From contig CP087990.1 of the NCBI GenBank assembly GCA_021044545.1, forward strand, positions 1,860,001 to 1,924,000: a DNA stretch of 64,000 nucleotides, given 5' to 3'. Under the pieces are notes generated by a model. The model had not been told where the DNA came from and did no database searches. It was given only the letters and a program-made list of their open reading frames with translations. The stretch is from Comamonadaceae bacterium M7527. Lineage in GTDB: Bacteria; Pseudomonadota; Gammaproteobacteria; Burkholderiales; Burkholderiaceae_C. Below are positions 50,511 to 59,857 of this stretch, one piece after another (position 1 is the first letter of the stretch; each line of letters begins with the position of its first letter). The position numbers were made by a program, and so were the translations under genes.

Positions 50511-52288
50511 GCTTTTCCATTCACGGCCAAGCGGTTTCCCGCGGCATAGTGGTGGGGCGGGCCGTGCTGGTCTCGGCTGGGCGCATGGACGTGGCCCACT
50601 ACTTTGTCGATCCAGATCAAATTACGGCAGAGTTGCAGCGCATGGCCAAAGCGCGTGACGCCGTGGTCAGCGAAATTGAACAAGTGCAGCAGCGCCTGAG
50701 CGGTTTGCCCGCTACAGACGCGCCCGGCGAGCTGACGGCGCTGTTGGATGTGCACCTCATGCTGCTGCAAGACGACACCATTGCACATGGTGTGCGTGAG
50801 TGGATTGTTGAGCGGCGCTACAACGCTGAATGGGCGCTGACTGCCCAGTTGGAGGTGGTGTCCCGCCAGTTTGACGAGATGGAAGACCCCTACTTGCGTG
50901 AACGCAAGGCAGACCTTGAGCAAGTCGTGCAGCGCATGTTGGCAGCCATGGCGGGTGAGAGCGCGTCTTTGCTGGAGCAGGCCAAGCAAGCCAGCCAGTT
51001 GGCCCAGGCGCGCGAGCCAAACGCTGAGCGCACGCCGCTTGTTTTGGTAGCTAGAGACTTGTCGCCATCTGACTTGCTGCAGTTTAAAGACAGCGTGTTT
51101 GATGGTTTTATCACCGAGGTAGGTGGCAAAACTTCACACACTGCCATTGTGGCGCGCGGCCTTGATATTGCTGCCGTAGTAGGCGCTCGCAGTGCCAGCC
51201 AACTCATCAAGCAGGACGACTGGGTGGTGGTAGATGGTGACGCGGGCGTGGTCATTGTTGACCCGTCGCCCATCATCTTGGAAGAATATGTGTTCAAGCA
51301 ACGCCAGGCCACGCTGGAGCGCGAGCGCCTGAGTCGCTTGCGTCACACGCCCAGTATCACGCTAGACGGCCAACGCATTGAATTGCTCGCCAATATTGAG
51401 TTGCCGCAAGACAGCGTTGCAGCCCTGGCCGCTGGTGCAGTGGGCGTGGGTTTGTTTAGGACCGAGTTTTTGTTCATGGGCAGGTTGGCCAAAGGCCTTA
51501 GCAAGCTGCCAGACGAAGACGAGCAATATGCCGCCTACAAGGCGGTCATTGACGGCATGCAAGGTATGCCGGTCACCATTCGCACCATTGACATTGGTGC
51601 GGACAAGCCACTAGAGCGTGGCACGCGTAGCGCCGATGAGCACTTAAACCCTGCACTGGGTTTGCGTGCCATTCGTTGGAGCCTGGCTGAGCCCGCTATG
51701 TTTTTGGTGCAACTGCGCGCCATATTGCGCGCCGCCGCGCATGGGCAAGTGGACTTGTTGATTCCCATGCTGGCGCACGTGAGCGAAATCAAGCAAACCC
51801 TGGCCTTGATTGCGCGGGCCAAAGAGCAGTTGGATGCGCAAGGCGATGTCTATGGCCATGTGCGCTTGGGGGCCATGATTGAGGTGCCTGCTTCCGCGAT
51901 GATGGCGCAAGTCTTTTTGCGTTATTTTGATTTCCTGTCTATTGGCACCAACGACTTGATTCAATACACCTTGGCGGTGGACCGGGTAGACGAGGCCGTC
52001 AACCACTTGTACGACCCACTACACCCAGCAGTGCTGGGCTTGATGCAGCAGGTTATCGAGGCATGCAACGCGCAGGGAAAGGGCGTGTGCGTGTGCGGCG
52101 AGATGGCCGGTGATACGCAGTTTACGGCGCTGCTATTGGGCATGGGCTTGCGCAGCTTTTCCATGCAACCCACGCAAATTCTGGCCGTTAAGCAGCAAGT
52201 CTTGCGCGCCAACACCGTCAAACTGGCGCCGTGGGCACAGCAAGTGTTGGCCAGCGAGCAGCCGTCTGAGTTGGTGGCTGTTAGGTAA
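50507..52288 (+). CDS. ptsI: Phosphoenolpyruvate-protein phosphotransferase (Enzyme I)
   Basis: EI starts the PTS by taking phosphate from PEP. The 593-residue protein has the active-site His211 in 'EVGGKTSHTAIVARGL', the PEP-binding 'GLFRTEFLFMGR' and 'IRTIDIGADKPL', and 'GTNDLIQYTLAVDR'. The start is GTG at 50507 overlapping the ptsH stop. It is slightly longer than the 575-residue E. coli protein. Confidence 0.96.
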   Translation: MSFSIHGQAVSRGIVVGRAVLVSAGRMDVAHYFVDPDQITAELQRMAKARDAVVSEIEQVQQRLSGLPATDAPGELTALLDVHLMLLQDDTIAHGVREWIVERRYNAEWALTAQLEVVSRQFDEMEDPYLRERKADLEQVVQRMLAAMAGESASLLEQAKQASQLAQAREPNAERTPLVLVARDLSPSDLLQFKDSVFDGFITEVGGKTSHTAIVARGLDIAAVVGARSASQLIKQDDWVVVDGDAGVVIVDPSPIILEEYVFKQRQATLERERLSRLRHTPSITLDGQRIELLANIELPQDSVAALAAGAVGVGLFRTEFLFMGRLAKGLSKLPDEDEQYAAYKAVIDGMQGMPVTIRTIDIGADKPLERGTRSADEHLNPALGLRAIRWSLAEPAMFLVQLRAILRAAAHGQVDLLIPMLAHVSEIKQTLALIARAKEQLDAQGDVYGHVRLGAMIEVPASAMMAQVFLRYFDFLSIGTNDLIQYTLAVDRVDEAVNHLYDPLHPAVLGLMQQVIEACNAQGKGVCVCGEMAGDTQFTALLLGMGLRSFSMQPTQILAVKQQVLRANTVKLAPWAQQVLASEQPSELVAVR

Positions 52289-52323
52289 TTCAGATAGCCT
52301 GAATAAGCTGGTTCAGTGGGGGC

Positions 52324-53190
52324 CTAGGCTTGCGCCTTGTGCCCCACCCAAGCACCGGCCACAATGAGCGCTGCTGCCAGCGCAATATGCCACGTCAGCG
52401 CCTGGCCTTGTTGCCACAACAACATCACGGTAGACAACAGTGGTGTTAAAAATGCCAGTAAGCCAATGCGCCTGGCATCACCAAAGCGCAAGGCCATGTT
52501 CCATAAAAAAAACGATCCGCCCAGCGGCCCCAAGCCCAGCAGCGCAATACGCCATAAGTCACCCACAGACAAGCTGGTGGCAGGCTCTAGTAAGGCATGG
52601 CACAGCAAGGCCAGGCCAGCGCTGCACATGCAAAACGTGCCAATGTGACCCGTGGTGAGTTGTGTGGCGCGTTTGCTTAATAGTGAGTAGCTGGCCCAAA
52701 TCCAGGCCGAGCCCAGTGCCAGTGCATAGCCCAGCCAAACCGTGTCTGTGTTGCCAGCCGTTGGACCGCTGCTACCGCTCAAAATAGCCAAGCCAGCGCC
52801 GGAAAAGCCCAGCAAGCCCGCAGCTGCAAAAGACCAGCGCCAGGTCACGCGGGGCAGAAACAGCGGTGCCATCACCACAATGCCCAGCGGCCACAAGTAA
52901 TTGATGAGGTTGGTAATCACTGGTGGGGCCAGGCGCAACGACAAAAACAGTAAAAAGTGAAAGCCAAACAGGCCGTAAATACCCAGTGCCAACAAGGGCA
53001 GGGGTACACGCCAGTGGCTCAGCCTTAAGCCGTTCATGGGCAGCGCCATGATGCCCCCTACCAACAAGCCCAGGCCAGTGAGTAGAAAAGGCGGCACATG
53101 CGCCAGCGACACACCCAAGGCGCTGAGTGAGGCCCACAACAACACCGCGCCCAGTGCCAGCAACAGGGCTTGATTGGGGCTTGGTTGCAT
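52324..53190 (-). CDS. EamA/DMT-family transporter
   Basis: The 288-residue protein has ten predicted helices in two EamA repeats ('ALLLALGAVLLWASLSALGV', 'LGYALALGSAWIWASYSLLSKRA', 'LGLGPLGGSFFLWNMALRFGDARRIGLLAFLTPLLSTVMLL'). This family exports amino acids or other metabolites and drugs; the cargo is unknown. It follows lipA by nine bases on the same strand and converges with ptsI. Confidence 0.9.
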   Translation of the reverse strand: MQPSPNQALLLALGAVLLWASLSALGVSLAHVPPFLLTGLGLLVGGIMALPMNGLRLSHWRVPLPLLALGIYGLFGFHFLLFLSLRLAPPVITNLINYLWPLGIVVMAPLFLPRVTWRWSFAAAGLLGFSGAGLAILSGSSGPTAGNTDTVWLGYALALGSAWIWASYSLLSKRATQLTTGHIGTFCMCSAGLALLCHALLEPATSLSVGDLWRIALLGLGPLGGSFFLWNMALRFGDARRIGLLAFLTPLLSTVMLLWQQGQALTWHIALAAALIVAGAWVGHKAQA

Positions 53191-53199
53191 TGTTGTGAC

Positions 53200-54174
53200 T
53201 TAAACGCCCGCAGCGTGTGCCTGCACGTCGGCGTGGTAGCTGGAGCGCACCATGGCGCCCACAGCGGCGTGGCTAAAGCCCATGTCCTTGGCGCGTTGCT
53301 CAAACATCTTGAAGGTGTCTGGATGTACGTAGCGGCGCACGGGTATGTGGTGGCCACTGGGTGCCAAGTATTGGCCAATGGTGAGCATGTCTATGTTGTG
53401 CTCGCGCATGTCCTGCATGACTTGCAAAATTTCTTCGTCGGTTTCACCCAGGCCCACCATCAGGCCACTTTTGGTGGGTACGTTGGGAAACAGCGCTTTG
53501 AATTTTTTAAGCAAGTTCAGACTAAAGGCGTAGTCAGAGCCTGGGCGAGCTTCCTTGTACAAGCGCGGCACGGTTTCTATGTTGTGGTTCATCACGTCTG
53601 GTGGCGCGGCTTTGAGGATCTCCAATGCGCGGTCGTCGCGGCCTCTAAAGTCTGGTACCAGCACTTCAATTTGCGTACCGGGTGACTGGCGGCGCACCTC
53701 TTCAATGCACTGCACAAAGTGGCTTGCGCCGCCGTCGCGCAAGTCGTCGCGGTCTACGCTGGTGATGACCACATAGCTGAGCTTGAGAGCGGCAATGGTG
53801 GCGCCCAGTTTGCTGGGTTCGTTCACATCTAGCGGGTCTGGGCGGCCGTGGCCTACGTCACAAAACGGGCAACGGCGTGTGCACTTGTCGCCCATGATCA
53901 TGAAGGTGGCTGTGCCTTTGCCGAAACACTCGCCAATGTTGGGGCAGGACGCCTCTTCGCATACCGTGACCAGCTTGTTTTGGCGCAGGATGTCCTTGAT
54001 TTCGTAAAACCGTGTGTTGGGGCTGCCCGCGCGCACGCGAATCCAGTCTGGTTTTTTGAGCGTCTCGCCTTGCACCACTTTGACAGGAATGCGCGAGACC
54101 TTGTCGCCAGACTTTTGTTTGGCGGTGGCATCGTAGGGCTTGGCGGCTGGCAGGGTGGTGGCTTGTTCGCTCAT
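53200..54174 (-). CDS. lipA: Lipoyl synthase
   Basis: LipA inserts two sulfurs into octanoyl groups on lipoyl-dependent enzymes. The 324-residue radical-SAM protein has the auxiliary cluster cysteines Cys72, 77, 83 ('CEEASCPNIGEC') and the SAM-cluster Cys98, 102, 105 ('CTRRCPFCDVGHG'). It overlaps lipB by four bases (ATGA), forming the usual lipB-lipA pair. Confidence 0.97.
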   Translation of the reverse strand: MSEQATTLPAAKPYDATAKQKSGDKVSRIPVKVVQGETLKKPDWIRVRAGSPNTRFYEIKDILRQNKLVTVCEEASCPNIGECFGKGTATFMIMGDKCTRRCPFCDVGHGRPDPLDVNEPSKLGATIAALKLSYVVITSVDRDDLRDGGASHFVQCIEEVRRQSPGTQIEVLVPDFRGRDDRALEILKAAPPDVMNHNIETVPRLYKEARPGSDYAFSLNLLKKFKALFPNVPTKSGLMVGLGETDEEILQVMQDMREHNIDMLTIGQYLAPSGHHIPVRRYVHPDTFKMFEQRAKDMGFSHAAVGAMVRSSYHADVQAHAAGV

Positions 54175-54881
54175 GGGCTTCTCGGTTGGCTTTGTTGCAG
54201 CGCTGGCTCAAGCAATGCGTTTAAGTGCTGGCTCAGCAAAGCGTGCACTTGTGCCACGCTGCTGTCAACGCCCATTGTATGAAGGTCAACGGTTTGCAGC
54301 CCAGCGTAACCGCAAGGGTTGATACGCTCAAAGGGCGATAAGTCCATGGCCACGTTCAGCGCCAAGCCGTGGTAGGTGCAGTGGCGTGACACTTTGATGC
54401 CTAGTGCACTGATTTTGCCCAGGCCCACAAATGGATACGCGCCGGGGACCGTGCTTGGCAGTTGCGCGTGGTCAAACGGGTTGGCTACGCGCACGTAAAT
54501 GCCAGGTGCACTGCGCACGCGGTGTCCCACTACGCCAAAGTGAGCCAAGGTGCGTATGACGGCTTCTTCAAGCCGGTATACGTATTCCTTGACAAAGTAG
54601 CCGCCTCGTTTGAGGTCTATCAATGCATAGGCGACAGCTTGACCTGGGCCGTGGTACGTGACTTGACCGCCCCGGTTGCTGGCCACTATCGGGATGTCAC
54701 CTGCGTCTAAGACATGTCCGGCCAGGCCTGCAAGCCCTTGGGTAAACACGGGTGTGTGCTCGCACAGCCACAGCTCGTCTGGGGTGTCGTCTACTCTGTG
54801 GGCGGTAAAGTGCTGCATGGCGTCAAACGTGGTGGCGTAGTCCACCACGCCCCAGTCTCGCACCGCCAGTTGGTATGTCAC
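54171..54881 (-). CDS. lipB: Lipoyl(octanoyl) transferase
   Basis: LipB moves octanoyl from acyl carrier protein to target lysines. The 236-residue protein has 'NRGGQVTYHGPGQAVAYALIDLKRGG', the catalytic Lys in 'GLGKISALGIKVSRHCTYHGLALNV' and the Cys of the Cys-Lys dyad in the same segment. The start is GTG at 54881, directly after the stop of the YbeD-like gene. Confidence 0.96.
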   Translation of the reverse strand: MTYQLAVRDWGVVDYATTFDAMQHFTAHRVDDTPDELWLCEHTPVFTQGLAGLAGHVLDAGDIPIVASNRGGQVTYHGPGQAVAYALIDLKRGGYFVKEYVYRLEEAVIRTLAHFGVVGHRVRSAPGIYVRVANPFDHAQLPSTVPGAYPFVGLGKISALGIKVSRHCTYHGLALNVAMDLSPFERINPCGYAGLQTVDLHTMGVDSSVAQVHALLSQHLNALLEPALQQSQPRSP

Positions 54882-55154
54882 TTACAACACCACTTTCACC
54901 AGAGGGTGGCTGGACAGCGTGCGGTACAACTCGTCCAGCTGGTGACGGCTGTGCACCCTTACCGTTACGGTAATGCCCTGGTAATTACCGCCTTTGCTGG
55001 CGCGCAGCTCTATGGTGGCTTGGTCAAAGTCGGGGTCAAAGCTGCGCACAACGTGGCAAATGGCCGGCACAAGTTCTGGAACGGCACTGCCCATGACCTT
55101 GATGGGAAAGTCGCATGGGTAGGTAATAAGAGAGTCGGTGGGAGGGGCAGTCAT
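54882..55154 (-). CDS. YbeD/DUF493-family protein
   Basis: The 90-residue protein is an ACT-like fold YbeD family member ('LITYPCDFPIKVMGSAVPELVPAICHVVR', 'SKGGNYQGITVTVRVHSRHQLDELYRTLSSHPLVKVVL'). YbeD homologues sit beside lipB in many proteobacteria, as here, but the biochemical role is unclear. It is the promoter-proximal gene of this minus-strand operon and is divergent from atpI across 183 bases. Confidence 0.93.
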   Translation of the reverse strand: MTAPPTDSLITYPCDFPIKVMGSAVPELVPAICHVVRSFDPDFDQATIELRASKGGNYQGITVTVRVHSRHQLDELYRTLSSHPLVKVVL

Positions 55155-55274
55155 GGGTCAATTATCTCGCGAGTGACGGCTTGGCCGGGGCGGCTGGATT
55201 GCCGTATTTGAAGGTTTGACAGCCATGCTTTGCAAACTTGAAGGGTTTTGGACTTGCAACCTATGGTTTCTACG

Positions 55275-55280
55275 TATAAT
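55275..55280 (+). promoter_or_regulatory. -10 element of the atp operon promoter
   Basis: A perfect TATAAT lies 58 bases upstream of the atpI ATG. The best upstream -35 candidates are CTTGCA (55253-55258, 16-base spacer) or TTGCAA (55254-55259, 15-base spacer). Both are imperfect, so this rests mainly on the -10 element and its position. Confidence 0.55.
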
Positions 55281-55337
55281 GCGAGGTTGTTCGCGACTCA
55301 CCGATAGCGCGTGTTTGTAACCTGCCAGTAATGTGCG

Positions 55338-55856
55338 ATGACGACAATTCAGCCGCGCAATCTAAATACAAACCCTAGGGTCGTAGCGCAAGATTTCGAA
55401 CATGTAGATGGCGAAGAGGCTTTCGAGCCTTTAACGGCCCAGCAGGCACGCGTTTGGCGTGCTGCGCAGCCGGTTATGTCGCCTTGGACCATGTTGTGGT
55501 GGCAAGCAGTGGTGGTATCGCTGGCGGCTGCTGCTATGTGGTGGCTGGTGGGGTTGGTGCAAGCCAAGTCGTTTGGATACGGCGGGTTTGCGGTGGTGTT
55601 GCCTGCCATGCTGATGGTGGTTGGTTTGCGCGGTGCGCTGATGAAGCGATTGTCTGTGCATCCAGCGGGCTCATTGATTGGGTTCGCACTGCTGGAGGCG
55701 GTCAAGCTGTTGTTGTCGGTGTTGCTGATGTTGGCGGCGCCGCAAGCGGTGACAAATGTAAGTTGGCTGGCTTTGCTGGCTGGTGTTGTGGTTGCGCTGA
55801 AGGTGCATTGGCTGGTGTTCGCACTGTTCACCATGCGTGCCAAGCGTGTTGTTTGA
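55338..55856 (+). CDS. atpI: ATP synthase subunit I
   Basis: AtpI assists c-ring assembly. The 172-residue protein has a hydrophilic N-terminal extension of about 50 residues and then four membrane helices ('TMLWWQAVVVSLAAAAMWWLVGLVQ', 'YGGFAVVLPAMLMVVGLRG', 'LLEAVKLLLSVLLMLAAP', 'WLALLAGVVVALKVHWLVFALFT'). It heads the atp operon, 22 bases before atpB. Confidence 0.88.
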   Translation: MTTIQPRNLNTNPRVVAQDFEHVDGEEAFEPLTAQQARVWRAAQPVMSPWTMLWWQAVVVSLAAAAMWWLVGLVQAKSFGYGGFAVVLPAMLMVVGLRGALMKRLSVHPAGSLIGFALLEAVKLLLSVLLMLAAPQAVTNVSWLALLAGVVVALKVHWLVFALFTMRAKRVV

Positions 55857-55878
55857 TTTTTGAAGGCATTGATTCGTT

Positions 55879-56757
55879 ATGGCGACTGAGGCGCACGGAC
55901 CGACGGCAAGTGAGTACATCGTTCACCACTTGCAGCATCTGCAAAACGTCAAGCAAAAATCTATCGTAGATTTTTCTGTGTTCAACATTGACTCCATCAT
56001 CGTGGCGGCAGTGCTGGGCGTGATGGGTTGTTTGTTCATGTGGGCGGCTGCCCGCAAGGCGACATCTGGCGTGCCAGGGCGTTTGCAAGCCTTTGTTGAG
56101 CTGATGTTTGAGATGGTGGACAACCAGGCGAAAGCTGTTATTCACAACGCGCAAAGCCGCAAACTGATTGGCCCGTTGGCCTTGACTGTGTTTGTGTGGA
56201 TTTTCCTCATGAACGCCATGGACTTGTTGCCCGTTGACTTGCTGCCCGCTATGTGGGCGCAGTACTACGGCGCCGTTGGCCTTGATCCGCACGACGCCTA
56301 CTTGCGCGTAGTACCTACCGCTGACCTGTCGACCACGCTTGGCTTGTCGTTCTCTGTGTTGCTGATCTGCCTGTTTTACAACATCAAGATCAAGGGCGCA
56401 GGCGGCTGGGCCCACGAGTTGGTGTCTGCCCCGTTTGGTACCAGCAAAAACCCGTTGTGGGCCTTGCTGTTGGGCGTGGTGAACTTTGCCATGCAAATGA
56501 TTGAGTTTGTCGCCAAGACCGTGTCTCACGGCATGCGACTGTTTGGAAACATGTTCGCCGGTGAGCTGGTGTTCATGCTGATCGCTCTGTTGGGCGGTTA
56601 TGCGGCCTTGTCGGCTACGGGTGTGTTGCTGTTCGCGGGACACATTTTGGCTGGCACGGTGTGGGCTTTGTTCCACATTTTGGTGATCACGCTACAAGCG
56701 TTCATTTTCATGATGCTGACCCTGATTTATACAGGTCAGGCACATGATGCGCATTGA
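55879..56757 (+). CDS. atpB: ATP synthase F0 subunit a
   Basis: Subunit a forms the proton half-channels against the c-ring. The 292-residue protein has the essential Arg in 'HGMRLFGNMFAGELVFMLIALLGG' and 'LVFMLI..HILVITLQAFIFMMLTLIY'. Length and helices are normal. A long U-rich stretch separates it from atpE. Confidence 0.96.
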   Translation: MATEAHGPTASEYIVHHLQHLQNVKQKSIVDFSVFNIDSIIVAAVLGVMGCLFMWAAARKATSGVPGRLQAFVELMFEMVDNQAKAVIHNAQSRKLIGPLALTVFVWIFLMNAMDLLPVDLLPAMWAQYYGAVGLDPHDAYLRVVPTADLSTTLGLSFSVLLICLFYNIKIKGAGGWAHELVSAPFGTSKNPLWALLLGVVNFAMQMIEFVAKTVSHGMRLFGNMFAGELVFMLIALLGGYAALSATGVLLFAGHILAGTVWALFHILVITLQAFIFMMLTLIYTGQAHDAH

Positions 56758-56840
56758 TAGTGATGTGTGCCTAACGGCTGCGTAACGGGTTGGTTTTTTC
56801 GATTTTTGTTTTTTCTTTTTCTGTACTAAGGAGTCATCTC

Positions 56841-57092
56841 ATGGAAAACGTTCTAGGTCTAGTCGCTCTGGCTTGTGGTTTGATCGTGGGTTTGGGCGCT
56901 GTTGGCGCTTCAATCGGTATCGCTTTGATGGGCGGTAAGTTTCTCGAGTCTTCAGCTCGTCAACCAGAATTGATGAACGACTTGCAAACCAAGATGTTTA
57001 TTCTCGCTGGTTTGATCGACGCTGCGTTCTTGATTGGTGTGGCTATTGCTCTGTTGTTCGCGTTCGCCAACCCTTTCCAGTTGGTCGCCTAA
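56841..57092 (+). CDS. atpE: ATP synthase F0 subunit c
   Basis: Subunit c (83 residues) is a two-helix hairpin forming the rotor ring. The N-terminal helix has the packing glycines ('GLIVGLGAVGASIGIALMGG') and the second helix the proton carrier Asp60 in 'LAGLIDAAFLIGVAIALLFAF'. AAGGAG lies nine bases before the ATG, after a T-rich tract (56794-56823). The in-frame start at 56790 lies within that tract and is rejected. Confidence 0.96.
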   Translation: MENVLGLVALACGLIVGLGAVGASIGIALMGGKFLESSARQPELMNDLQTKMFILAGLIDAAFLIGVAIALLFAFANPFQLVA

Positions 57093-57105
57093 TCGGCGCG
57101 CGTGG

Positions 57106-57149
57106 CGCGTTGCCAAGTGCTGCTCGCGCAGCACTGGTGGCGCGCTTGT
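57106..57149 (+). other. Large hairpin between atpE and atpF
   Basis: AGTGCTGC (57116-57123), loop TCGC, GCAGCACT (57128-57135) forms a perfect 8-bp stem, extended by GCGCG..GCCA / TGGCGCGC. No T-run follows. Such a stem could protect the 3' end of the abundant atpE message. Confidence 0.6.
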
Positions 57150-57187
57150 TTGGATAACAACCAGAATCAATACAGAAAGGCGTTGCG

Positions 57188-57658
57188 ATGAACATCAATG
57201 CAACCCTGTTCGCTCAGGCTATCGTTTTTGCGATCTTGGTGTGGTTCACGATGAAGTTCGTGTGGCCCCCACTGGCAAAAGCGCTAGACGAGCGCGCATT
57301 GAAAATTTCCGAAGGTTTGGCCTCAGCTGAGAAAGCCAAAACCGAATTGGCCATGGCTAATAAGCGTGTAGATGAGGCTTTGAGCCAGTCTCGCGATGAA
57401 GCTGCGCAGCGCTTGGCTGACGCTGAGCGCCGTGCACAAGGTTTGGTTGAAGAAGCCAAGGCCCGCGCCAATGATGAAGCCGCAAAAATTATTGCCAGCG
57501 CGCAACAAGAGGCAACCTCTCTTGTTGGTAGTGCTCGCGAAGCGTTGCGTGAAGAAGTGGCCGCATTGGCTGTTTCTGGTGCGCAAAAGATTTTGCGTCG
57601 CGAAGTTAAAGCCGCCGACCATGCAGACATGCTGGCCGAGCTGAAAACTCAACTCTGA
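57188..57658 (+). CDS. atpF: ATP synthase F0 subunit b
   Basis: Subunit b (156 residues) is the peripheral stalk: one N-terminal helix ('ATLFAQAIVFAILVWFTMKFVWPPL') and a long charged coiled coil ('ALDERALKISEGLASAEKAKTELAMANKRVDEAL'). Size matches the family. Confidence 0.95.
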   Translation: MNINATLFAQAIVFAILVWFTMKFVWPPLAKALDERALKISEGLASAEKAKTELAMANKRVDEALSQSRDEAAQRLADAERRAQGLVEEAKARANDEAAKIIASAQQEATSLVGSAREALREEVAALAVSGAQKILRREVKAADHADMLAELKTQL

Positions 57659-57673
57659 ACGTAAGGTAGAAAC

Positions 57674-58204
57674 ATGGCCGAACTCGCCACCATCGCTAGA
57701 CCTTACGCAGAAGCGTTATTCAAAACTTTGCAAGCCAAGTCGAGCGAAGCTCTGACATGGTTGGATACTTTGGCAGCCTTTGCCAACGATGCGCAAATGC
57801 GCGCGTTAGCGGGCAACCCAAGCATCACGCATAAGCAAGCCGCGCAAGTGCTGCTGGACGCCTGTGGCGTTCAAGTCCCCGACGTGGGTCGCAACTTAAT
57901 CGGCGTGTTGGCTGAGAACGGTCGCTTGAATGCCTTGCCCGAGATTGCGACGCAATTCCGTGTATTGGCCAACAACGCTTCGGGTGTTGCGCAGGGTGTG
58001 GTGTATACGGCCTTTGAGCTGGACGCTGCAGCATTGGCTGAGTTGTCGGTTTCGCTAGAAAAGCGTTTTGCCCGTCGTTTAAGCCTGAGTCAAGTCTTGG
58101 ACCAAGACCTGATTGGTGGCGTTCGCGTGGTAGTGGGTGATGAGGTGCTAGACACTTCGATCAAAGCTCGTTTGGAACAAATGCAGGTGGCTTTGACCGC
58201 TTAA
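57674..58204 (+). CDS. atpH: ATP synthase F1 subunit delta
   Basis: Subunit delta (176 residues; 'ATIARPYAEALFKTLQ', 'LSQVLDQDLIGGVRVVVGDEVLDTSIKARLEQM') ties the stator stalk to the top of F1. It lies 15 bases after atpF and 67 before atpA. Confidence 0.95.
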   Translation: MAELATIARPYAEALFKTLQAKSSEALTWLDTLAAFANDAQMRALAGNPSITHKQAAQVLLDACGVQVPDVGRNLIGVLAENGRLNALPEIATQFRVLANNASGVAQGVVYTAFELDAAALAELSVSLEKRFARRLSLSQVLDQDLIGGVRVVVGDEVLDTSIKARLEQMQVALTA

Positions 58205-58271
58205 GGCAGTCAAAACATTTGTCTGGCTAACAGCGTTATTAGCTACTTAACTTAGAAAGAAGGAAAGAGTC

Positions 58272-59828
58272 ATGCAACTCAATCCAGCAGAGATTTCTGA
58301 TCTGATCAAGTCCCGTATCGAGGGCTTGGACGTGAGCGCCAATGTGCGCAACGAAGGTACTGTTGTTTCAGTAACCGACGGCATTTGTCGCATCCACGGC
58401 TTGTCCGATGTGATGCAGGGCGAAATGCTGGAGTTTCCAGCGACCAAAGATGGCGAGCCCACCTACGGCCTGGCCTTGAACCTGGAGCGTGACTCTGTTG
58501 GTTCTGTTATTTTGGGTGAATACGAGCACATTTCTGAAGGCGACACGGTCAAATGCACCGGCCGCATTTTGGAAGTGCCAGTAGGCCCAGAGCTGCGTGG
58601 TCGTGTCGTGAATGCATTGGGCCAGCCTATTGATGGCAAGGGTCCTATCAACGCCAAGATGACAGACGTTATCGAGAAAGTAGCGCCTGGCGTTATTGCC
58701 CGCCAGTCTGTTGACCAGCCAATGCAAACTGGCCTGAAGTCTGTTGACTCCATGGTGCCAGTGGGTCGTGGTCAGCGCGAGTTGATTATTGGTGACCGCC
58801 AGACTGGTAAAACAGCCGTGGCGATTGACACCATCATCAACCAAAAAGGTCAGAACATGACCTGTGTGTACGTGGCTATCGGTCAGAAAGCCTCGTCCAT
58901 CAAGAACGTTGTACGCGCGCTTGAGCAAGCCGGTGCCATGGAGTACACCATTGTGGTGGCTGCTTCCGCATCTGAGTCTGCCGCCATGCAGTACGTGTCT
59001 GCCTACTCAGGCTGCACCATGGGCGAGTACTTCCGCGACCGCGGCGAAGACGCCCTGATTGTGTACGACGACCTGTCAAAGCAAGCGGTTGCTTACCGCC
59101 AAGTGTCATTGCTGTTGCGTCGCCCACCAGGCCGTGAAGCCTACCCAGGCGACGTGTTCTACCTCCACAGCCGTTTGCTGGAGCGTGCAGCGCGCGTGAA
59201 TGCCGACTATGTGGAAGCCTTTACCAAAGGTGAAGTCAAAGGCAAGACCGGCTCACTCACCGCTTTGCCAATTATCGAAACCCAAGCGGGTGACGTGTCT
59301 GCGTTCGTGCCAACCAACGTGATCTCCATCACCGATGGCCAGATCTTCCTGGAAACAAACCTGTTTAACGCCGGTATCCGTCCTGCGATTAACGCTGGTA
59401 TTTCAGTGTCTCGCGTGGGTGGATCAGCGCAGACCAAGTTGGTCAAGAGCTTGTCTGGCGGTATTCGTACCGACTTGGCGCAGTACCGTGAACTGGCCGC
59501 TTTTGCGCAGTTTGCCTCTGACCTGGATGAAGCCACACGCAAGCAACTAGACCGTGGTGCCCGCGTGACCGAGCTGTTAAAGCAGTCTCAGTACAGCCCA
59601 CTGCCAGTGAGCTTGATGGGTGCGACCTTGTTTGCTGTCAACAACGGCTACATGGACGACTTGGAAATTAAACAAGTATTGACATTTGAGTCTGGCTTGC
59701 ACGCCCACTTGAAAGACAAGCACGCCGCTTTGTTGGCCAAGCTGGAAGACAAGAAAGCCATGGACGACGAGGCTAAGGCCGAGTTGACTGGCGCCGTGGC
59801 CGAGTTCAAAAAGACCGGCTCTTACTAA
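58272..59828 (+). CDS. atpA: ATP synthase F1 subunit alpha
   Basis: Subunit alpha (518 residues) has the P-loop 'GDRQTGKTAVAIDT', 'VYVAIGQKASSIKNVV' and the signature 'PAINAGISVSRVGGSAQ'. It is the non-catalytic nucleotide-binding partner of beta. The start ATG has AAGGAAAG upstream. Length is close to the usual 513. Confidence 0.98.
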   Translation: MQLNPAEISDLIKSRIEGLDVSANVRNEGTVVSVTDGICRIHGLSDVMQGEMLEFPATKDGEPTYGLALNLERDSVGSVILGEYEHISEGDTVKCTGRILEVPVGPELRGRVVNALGQPIDGKGPINAKMTDVIEKVAPGVIARQSVDQPMQTGLKSVDSMVPVGRGQRELIIGDRQTGKTAVAIDTIINQKGQNMTCVYVAIGQKASSIKNVVRALEQAGAMEYTIVVAASASESAAMQYVSAYSGCTMGEYFRDRGEDALIVYDDLSKQAVAYRQVSLLLRRPPGREAYPGDVFYLHSRLLERAARVNADYVEAFTKGEVKGKTGSLTALPIIETQAGDVSAFVPTNVISITDGQIFLETNLFNAGIRPAINAGISVSRVGGSAQTKLVKSLSGGIRTDLAQYRELAAFAQFASDLDEATRKQLDRGARVTELLKQSQYSPLPVSLMGATLFAVNNGYMDDLEIKQVLTFESGLHAHLKDKHAALLAKLEDKKAMDDEAKAELTGAVAEFKKTGSY

Positions 59829-59857
59829 GCCTCTAGGCACCCGCATAAGGAGCTTCA

